Source: an uncultured Acetatifactor sp. (GTDB taxonomy: Bacteria; Bacillota; Clostridia; Lachnospirales; Lachnospiraceae). Taken from it: 64,000 nucleotides of DNA. Position 1 is the first letter of the stretch, and each line of letters opens with the position of its first letter. The position numbers and the translations under genes were made by a program. The stretch covers positions 59,899 through 123,898 of the forward strand of contig CALWRA010000007.1 of NCBI GenBank assembly GCA_944383825.1, written 5' to 3'. The notes under the pieces were generated by a model. That model worked only from the letters and a program-made list of their open reading frames with translations, ran no database searches and was not told the DNA's origin. Below are positions 59,140 through 64,000 of this stretch, one piece after another.

Positions 59140-59426
59140 AAAGGCTGTGAGCGGAAAAAGTACTTTTCCGTCCCTGCGGCAGAGAGAAACCGCCATCGGC
59201 TGAAAGCGGTTTAGGCAGGAGGAAAAGGAAGTGCGTCCGGGAGCCGGTCAGGGGAAAGCCGCAGGCTGTAAGTATCCTGACCCGTGTACGTGCGTTAAAC
59301 GAAAGGAGAGAAGGGCGCCGTCTGGCAGAAGCTGTGCAAAGGCGCCTTTAAACAGAGTGGAACCGCGGATAAATTCGTCTCTGGTGCAACAGCGCATCGG
59401 CAGGGAATTGTCCGCGGTTTGTTCGT
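59140..59426 (+). promoter_or_regulatory. T-box riboswitch (cysteine)
   Basis: The T-box core AGTGGAACCGCGG lies at 59356-59368, followed by TTCGTCTCT. The Stem I distal part AGAGAG and AAACCGC / GCGGTTT is at 59181-59212, and the likely specifier codon is TGC (Cys) at 59232-59234. The terminator pairs AACCGCGGATAAATTC (59361-59376) with GAATTGTCCGCGGTT (59405-59419). Uncharged tRNA-Cys would favour the antiterminator and turn on cysE-cysS. Confidence 0.85.
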
Positions 59427-59479
59427 ATGTAGAAGCATTTTGTTTGAGTGTGCGCAGAATTGCGCGGATAGGGGCAGAC

Positions 59480-60253
59480 ATGGGGATTATCAGTAATGTG
59501 AAAGAAGAAATCAGAATCATAAGGGAGAGAGATCCGGCAATTCATTCTTCCCTTGAGGTATTTTTATATCCCAGCTTTAAGGCTATGCTGCACTATAGGC
59601 TGGCTCATAAGCTGTATCTCAAAAAGCATTTTTTTCTTGCCAGATATATTTCCCAGCGGGGAGCGCGCAAGACAGGCATAGAGATCCATCCGGGAGCCAG
59701 GATTGGAAAGGGATTTTTTATAGATCATGGAAACGGAGTGATTATCGGAGAAACCTCCGTAATCGGAGATAATGTGACTCTGTACCAGGGAGTGACTTTA
59801 GGAGGGACGGGGAAGGAGCATGGCAAGCGTCATCCCACTGTGGGCAATAATGTGATGATCAGCGCCGGGGCAAAGGTGCTGGGCTCCTTTACCATAGGGG
59901 ATAATTCCAAAATTGGGGCGGGCAGCGTGGTCTTAAGCGAGGTGCCTCCCAATTCCACGGTGGTGGGGGTGCCGGGACGGGTTGTAAAGCGCAATCATGT
60001 GGCGCTGCCTCAGGACACCATGAATCAGACGGATCTGCCGGACCCTGTGCGGGAGGATATTGCCTGCCTGCAGAAGGCCAATACCGAGCTGACCAACCGT
60101 CTGCTGGATTTGGAAGCGGAGGTAAGGCGCCTGATCAGGGAGCTTAAGAAAAAAGAAGAAAACAGCAAAAGGGTAAACAGTCAGGAAGAAAACAGAGCAA
60201 CAGACAGACAAGAAAAGTTAAAGGAGAAAACATATGAGCATGAAAGTTTATAA
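59480..60253 (+). CDS. cysE: Serine O-acetyltransferase
   Basis: A 257-residue enzyme making O-acetylserine, the precursor of cysteine. A helical N-terminal part is followed by left-handed beta-helix hexapeptide repeats: Ile-Glu-Ile-His-Pro-Gly-Ala, His-Gly-Asn-Gly-Val-Ile-Ile-Gly-Glu-Thr, Gly-Gly-Thr-Gly-Lys and His-Pro-Thr-Val-Gly. A basic, charged tail of about 60 residues extends beyond the usual end and may be a coiled coil. The ATG at 59480 is read in frame after AGGGG; the open frame back to 59231 runs through the T-box and is not coding. It overlaps cysS by 20 bases. Confidence 0.92.
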   Translation: MGIISNVKEEIRIIRERDPAIHSSLEVFLYPSFKAMLHYRLAHKLYLKKHFFLARYISQRGARKTGIEIHPGARIGKGFFIDHGNGVIIGETSVIGDNVTLYQGVTLGGTGKEHGKRHPTVGNNVMISAGAKVLGSFTIGDNSKIGAGSVVLSEVPPNSTVVGVPGRVVKRNHVALPQDTMNQTDLPDPVREDIACLQKANTELTNRLLDLEAEVRRLIRELKKKEENSKRVNSQEENRATDRQEKLKEKTYEHESL

Positions 60254-61652
60254 TACGCTGACCAGGAAAAAAGAGGAGTTTGTTCCCATAGAACCGGGAA
60301 AGGTGAAAATGTATGTCTGCGGACCCACGGTATATAATCTGATTCACATCGGCAACGCCCGCCCCATGATCGTGTTTGATACTGTGCGCCGTTATTTGGA
60401 GTACAAAGGGTATGAAGTAAATTATGTGTCCAATTTTACGGATGTGGACGACAAGATTATTAAGAAGGCCATTGAAGAGGGTGTGGATGCGGATGTGATT
60501 TCTGAGCGTTATATAGGGGAATGCAAAAAGGATATGGCAGCACTGAATGTAAAACCGGCTACCGTTCATCCTCTGGCGACCCGTGAAATTAGCGGCATGC
60601 TGGAGATGATAGAGCAGCTGATCCACAAGGGTCATGCCTACAGAGCGGCCGACGGCACGGTTTACTACCGTACCAGAAGCTTTCGGGAATATGGGAAGCT
60701 CTCACACAAAAATCTGGAGGATCTCAGAGGGGGAAGCCGTTCTCTTCTGGTGTCCGGAGAGGATCAGAAAGAAGATTCTCTGGATTTTGTGCTTTGGAAA
60801 CCTAAAAAGGAGGGAGAGCCTTATTGGGAGTCTCCCTGGTGTCAGGGACGGCCGGGATGGCATATTGAATGCTCTGTAATGAGCAGGAAGTATCTGGGGG
60901 AGGAGATCGATATTCATGCGGGGGGAGAGGATTTGGTGTTCCCCCATCACGAAAATGAAATTGCCCAGTCCGAGGCGGCCAACGGAAAAACTTTTGCCAG
61001 ATATTGGATGCACAATGCTTTTTTGAATATCGATAACCGTAAAATGTCAAAATCCCTTGGTAATTTCTTTACGGTAAGGGAGATCGGGGAAAAGTACGAT
61101 CTGCAGATCCTCCGGTTTTTTATGCTCTCCGCTCATTACAGAAGCCCTCTGAATTTCAGTCAGGAACTGATGGAGGCTGCAAAGAACGGTTATGACAGGA
61201 TTGCTACAAGCGTGGGCAATATAAAGTTTCTTTTGGAAAATACAAAGGGAGGCGAGACGCTTACCCACCAGGAGTCTGGACTGCTGAAGGAAGCGGATGA
61301 GTACCGGAAGAAATTTGACGGAGCCATGGATGACGATTTCAACACGGCGGACGCCCTTTCCGCTGTTTTCGAGCTGGTAAAGTTTATCAATACCCATGTG
61401 TCCGAAAAAAGCAGCCGCGCTTTTTTGTCTGCACTGAAGGAAGAAATTTTGCTTCTCTGCGACATCTGCGGATTAATTTTGGATAGGAAGGAAGAAATGC
61501 TGGATGCGGAGGTGGAACGTCTGATCGAGGAACGCCGGGAAGCCAGAAAGGCAAGAAATTTTGCGAGAGCGGATGAAATCAGGAACCAGCTTCTGGAAAA
61601 AGGAATTATTCTTGAAGACACACGAGAGGGCGTAAAATGGAAGAGAGCTTAA
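60234..61652 (+). CDS. cysS: Cysteinyl-tRNA synthetase
   Basis: A 472-residue class I synthetase with Cys-Gly-Pro-Thr-Val-Tyr, the HIGH-type motif His-Ile-Gly-Asn near residue 38, zinc ligands Cys-Ser-Val and His-His-Glu-Asn, and Lys-Met-Ser-Lys-Ser near 265. AAAGGAG lies seven bases before the ATG at 60234. The cysE-cysS pair under a Cys T-box matches Bacillus, where both respond to uncharged tRNA-Cys. Confidence 0.96.
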   Translation: MSMKVYNTLTRKKEEFVPIEPGKVKMYVCGPTVYNLIHIGNARPMIVFDTVRRYLEYKGYEVNYVSNFTDVDDKIIKKAIEEGVDADVISERYIGECKKDMAALNVKPATVHPLATREISGMLEMIEQLIHKGHAYRAADGTVYYRTRSFREYGKLSHKNLEDLRGGSRSLLVSGEDQKEDSLDFVLWKPKKEGEPYWESPWCQGRPGWHIECSVMSRKYLGEEIDIHAGGEDLVFPHHENEIAQSEAANGKTFARYWMHNAFLNIDNRKMSKSLGNFFTVREIGEKYDLQILRFFMLSAHYRSPLNFSQELMEAAKNGYDRIATSVGNIKFLLENTKGGETLTHQESGLLKEADEYRKKFDGAMDDDFNTADALSAVFELVKFINTHVSEKSSRAFLSALKEEILLLCDICGLILDRKEEMLDAEVERLIEERREARKARNFARADEIRNQLLEKGIILEDTREGVKWKRA

Positions 61653-62080
61653 CGCTGCTTGGGCAGATCAAAAGGATCTTTGAGTGCGGAGAAAAGGACA
61701 TTAAGGGATATTCCCCCCTGACCCTTGCCTATATAGGCGACGCGATTTATGATCTGGCAGTGCGCACAGTGGTGGTGGAGCGGGCAAATCGTCCTGCTCA
61801 TCAGCTGCACAAAAGGACGGTGGAATATGTGAAGGCAGGCGCACAGTCGAAAATGATACAGGCGCTGCTGCCTCATCTCACCGAAGTGGAAAGGGATGTG
61901 TACAGGAGGGGAAGAAATGCAAAGCCCAACGCCCGGTCCAGAAATGCGGATTACGGAGACTACTTAAAAGCCACAGGGTTTGAAGCGCTTATGGGATACC
62001 TCTACCTGACGGGGCAGGAGGAGAGAATGCTGTGCCTGATAAAAAAGGGCATGGCGCTTTCCGGGCTTGCCCCTCTGTGA
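61637..62080 (+). CDS. mrnC: Mini-ribonuclease 3
   Basis: A 147-residue protein resembling the RNase III catalytic domain without the RNA-binding domain. Leu-Ala-Tyr-Ile-Gly-Asp-Ala-Ile-Tyr-Asp-Leu near residue 30 holds the acidic catalytic residue, and a conserved Glu-Ala-Leu-Met-Gly-Tyr-Leu-Tyr segment lies near 115. Mini-III matures 23S rRNA ends in Firmicutes. It overlaps cysS by 16 bases and precedes rlmB in the usual order. Confidence 0.93.
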   Translation: MEESLTLLGQIKRIFECGEKDIKGYSPLTLAYIGDAIYDLAVRTVVVERANRPAHQLHKRTVEYVKAGAQSKMIQALLPHLTEVERDVYRRGRNAKPNARSRNADYGDYLKATGFEALMGYLYLTGQEERMLCLIKKGMALSGLAPL

Positions 62081-62181
62081 GGAGAAAGCCTGGAGACAGG
62101 CGGCTTATTGACGGGCGGCAGAAAAACGGCAAGGAAAAATAAGGCGTATTTTTAACACATAGCGCGGAAAAGAGGAAGACT

Positions 62182-62922
62182 TTGGGATACAAGGAATTTA
62201 CCATAGAAGGACGAAATGCAGTGCTGGAGGCGTTTCGGGCAGGAAAAACCATAGACAAGCTGTTTGTGCTGGACCACTGTCAGGACGGCCCGGTGCTTTC
62301 CATAAAGAGAGAGGCGGCAAAAAAAGGCTGTCTGATTAAGTATGTGTCGAAAGAGCGGCTGGATCAGATGTCTCATACCGGGAGGCATCAGGGAGTGATC
62401 GCCTTTGCGGCGGCTTATGAATATGCCGGGGTGGAGGATATTTTAGATGTGGCAAAAAAAAGAGGAGAGCCTCCCTTTCTCTTTCTTTTGGATAACATTG
62501 AGGATCCTCATAATCTGGGGGCCATCATCCGCACGGCGAATCTGGCGGGAGCACACGGCGTGATTATTCCCAAAAATCGTGCGGCAGGATTGACGGCAAC
62601 GGTGGCGAGAACCTCGGCGGGAGCGCTGAATTATACGCCGGTTGCAAAGGTAACCAACATGGCAAAAACCATTGAGGAGCTGAAAAAGGAAGGGCTTTGG
62701 TTTGTATGCGCAGATATGAATGGAACGGTGATGTACCAGCTGGATTTAAAAGGCCCTATTGGTCTGGTCATTGGAAGTGAGGGGGAGGGTGTTGGGCGGC
62801 TTGTTAAGGAAAAATGTGATATGACTGCTTCCATTCCCATGAAAGGGGATATTGATTCTCTGAACGCCTCCGTGGCAGCAGGAGTGCTGGCATATGAAAT
62901 CGTGCGTCAGAGAATGGGATGA
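62182..62922 (+). CDS. rlmB: 23S rRNA 2'-O-ribose methyltransferase (RlmB/TrmH family)
   Basis: A 246-residue SPOUT-type enzyme that methylates the ribose of a guanosine in 23S rRNA. The N-terminal substrate-binding part has Glu-Gly-Arg-Asn-Ala-Val; the C-terminal knot has Asp-Asn-Ile-Glu-Asp-Pro-His-Asn-Leu-Gly-Ala-Ile-Ile-Arg-Thr, Gly-Ser-Glu-Gly-Glu-Gly and Ser-Leu-Asn-Ala-Ser-Val-Ala. The start is a TTG, supported by GAGG six bases before it. The 100-base gap after mrnC holds no other gene. Confidence 0.92.
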   Translation: MGYKEFTIEGRNAVLEAFRAGKTIDKLFVLDHCQDGPVLSIKREAAKKGCLIKYVSKERLDQMSHTGRHQGVIAFAAAYEYAGVEDILDVAKKRGEPPFLFLLDNIEDPHNLGAIIRTANLAGAHGVIIPKNRAAGLTATVARTSAGALNYTPVAKVTNMAKTIEELKKEGLWFVCADMNGTVMYQLDLKGPIGLVIGSEGEGVGRLVKEKCDMTASIPMKGDIDSLNASVAAGVLAYEIVRQRMG

Positions 62923-62937
62923 CATTTCGGGGGAAAT

Positions 62938-63555
62938 ATGTTGAGAGAAAACAGATATGATAATTCCACAGATGAAGAACTGATTTACCGTCTGAGGGAT
63001 GGGGAAGACGCCATTATGGATTTTATTTGTGAAAAATACAAGAATCTTGTGCGCAGTAAGGCAAAATCCATGTTTATTCTGGGGGGAGACAGCGAGGATC
63101 TGATTCAGGAGGGGATGATCGGATTGTTTAAGGCGGTCAGGGACTATGACAGCGGCAGGGACGCCAGCTTTTATACCTTCGCGGACCTGTGCATCAGCCG
63201 CCAGATGTATACTGCAGTGCAGGCGTCGGGCAGGCAGAAGCATTTTCCCCTGAATAATTATGTGTCTCTGGACAGCAGCCCAGGACGAAAGGGCAGTCAA
63301 GAGGACATAAGGCTTTTGGAGGCGCTGGCGGCGCGGACGGAACCTAATCCGGAGGAGGTATTTCTGGATAAAGAGAGAGTCGCCTATCTGGAAAATACCA
63401 TTGAAAATGAGCTGAGCGCTTTTGAAAAACAGGTTTTGGATCTGTATATGACCGGTATGAGCTACACTCAGATCGCAAAGGTACTGGGGCGCAGCGAAAA
63501 GGCAACGGACAATGCCTTGCAGCGTTTAAAGAGCAAGATCAAAAAGCGGCTTTAG
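62938..63555 (+). CDS. sigH: RNA polymerase sporulation sigma factor SigH
   Basis: A 205-residue sigma-70-type factor with region 2 (Ser-Glu-Asp-Leu-Ile-Gln-Glu-Gly-Met-Ile-Gly-Leu and a Phe-Tyr-Thr-Phe-Ala segment) and region 4 (Leu-Tyr-Met-Thr-Gly-Met-Ser-Tyr-Thr-Gln-Ile-Ala). Sequence and place after rlmB match SigH, which starts sporulation in Bacilli and Clostridia. A GGGGGAAAT site lies directly before the ATG. A strong terminator at 63620 follows. Confidence 0.93.
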   Translation: MLRENRYDNSTDEELIYRLRDGEDAIMDFICEKYKNLVRSKAKSMFILGGDSEDLIQEGMIGLFKAVRDYDSGRDASFYTFADLCISRQMYTAVQASGRQKHFPLNNYVSLDSSPGRKGSQEDIRLLEALAARTEPNPEEVFLDKERVAYLENTIENELSAFEKQVLDLYMTGMSYTQIAKVLGRSEKATDNALQRLKSKIKKRL

Positions 63556-63619
63556 GCAGCAATTGTTTCTTATTCTCGGTCAGCGGAGCAACCGGCCGAA
63601 AAACGATAAGTTTTAGAAT

Positions 63620-63667
63620 GAAAATCGACAAGAGGTTATAAAGCCTCTGCCGATTTTCTTTTTTTAT
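63620..63667 (+). terminator. Terminator of sigH
   Basis: GAAAATCG pairs with CGATTTTC and AGAGG with CCTCT, with a small internal loop, followed by a run of seven or more T. Confidence 0.88.
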
Positions 63668-63688
63668 AGGAAACAGCAGAAAAGAAGA

Positions 63689-63727
63689 GCGTGCAGAGCG
63701 TAAAAACTCTGACACGCTTATTTTTTT
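63689..63727 (+). terminator. Second terminator-like hairpin before a small gene
   Basis: GCGTG / CACGC and AGAG / CTCT form a stem with a small bulge, followed by TTATTTTTTT. It lies 24 bases before the start at 63751; no promoter is seen between it and the first terminator. Confidence 0.6.
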
Positions 63728-63750
63728 ATCACGAAAAAGAGGAAAACGAA

Positions 63751-63942
63751 ATGAAGATGAACAAAGAGAAATTTTTTAAGACAGAATTAGGCGGCAGCTT
63801 AAAGGAATGTATTATCAGCTGGGATATTGCTATAGAGAATTGCAGACGTTACAGAGATTTAACGGAACAATGGAAAAGAGAGCGAAAAGTAGCTGACTGG
63901 TGTCAGGCACAGTGGGAAGTATATCTGTCAATGCCAAAGTAA
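63751..63942 (+). CDS. Small protein of unknown function
   Basis: A 63-residue protein with a basic start (Met-Lys-Met-Asn-Lys), a central Ile-Ser-Trp-Asp-Ile-Ala-Ile-Glu-Asn-Cys-Arg-Arg segment and an aromatic end with two Trp pairs (Asp-Trp-Cys, Gln-Trp-Glu). No signal or membrane segment. AAGAGG lies before the ATG. I recognise no family. Its transcription is unclear because it lies after two terminator-like hairpins. The remaining bases to 64000 hold no recognisable feature. Confidence 0.55.
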   Translation: MKMNKEKFFKTELGGSLKECIISWDIAIENCRRYRDLTEQWKRERKVADWCQAQWEVYLSMPK

Positions 63943-64000
63943 AAATGTAGGAAAACGCCGAAGAAATTTTGCATGTTTTTGACGAAAAAATATATTAGTT

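Noticed and set aside
59231..59479. N-terminal extension of CysE
   Set aside because: This stretch is the T-box leader with conserved RNA motifs; the open frame is accidental.

Overview
The window reads as a chromosomal segment of a Gram-positive clostridium, most likely Lachnospiraceae. Supporting signs are a sporulation sigma factor SigH in the order cysS-mrnC-rlmB-sigH, a cysteine T-box leader, AGGAGG-type ribosome binding sites, frequent TTG and GTG starts, a one-chain PurL, and several small proteins typical of that family. There is no phage, insertion sequence or CRISPR array. Most of it is core genome with dense co-directional genes on the + strand.

Layout. 1-1529: the 3' end of comEC facing holA. 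1621-7269: an AT-rich accessory locus with a LytTR response regulator and GHKL kinase on the - strand, a divergent small exported protein, three overlapping membrane proteins and an ABC ATPase. 7406-9340: a TPR lipoprotein and two duplicated XRE regulators. 9621-13962: pyrF-pyrE, two small membrane proteins and an M29 aminopeptidase with a long N-terminal extension. 14078-17571: purE-purM-purN-purD. 17605-25713: a zinc-ribbon protein, an SH3 protein with a 51-bp repeat, a GntR regulator with clpC, a conserved unknown, radA and an exported ComEC-type metallo-beta-lactamase. 25803-28502: tRNA-Trp and a large cNMP-domain protein. 28638-38093: unknown-TetR-purL, an EAL/HDOD protein, a LURP-like protein, an ECF S-component, a DUF4474 protein and a phosphoesterase. 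38078-40415: AlaX and a lipoprotein. 40666-45049: carAB. 45253-52944: superoxide dismutase, a GH13 enzyme, queH, a Ca2+-type P-ATPase and a Ktr/Trk potassium system. 53004-58991: a hemerythrin protein, argS, tRNA-Val and tRNA-Met, a metal-binding protein, a DEAD-box helicase and ispF. 59081-63942: the T-box cysE-cysS-mrnC-rlmB-sigH cluster and a small unknown gene.

How the genes work together. Nucleotide synthesis is spread over four loci (pyrFE, purEMND, purL, carAB). Protein quality control and repair sit together (ClpC, RadA). The 1621-7269 locus is the best candidate for an undescribed system: the kinase/regulator pair probably controls a small secreted protein and a three-permease ABC transporter, from an intergenic region holding a nearly symmetric promoter. 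At the RNA level, several leaders stand out: a covarying hairpin module directly before the Shine-Dalgarno of both carA and ispF, a possible pseudoknot before sodA, a three-hairpin attenuator before the DEAD-box helicase, and the cysteine T-box. All structures and family assignments come from reading the sequence; no search or folding program was run.
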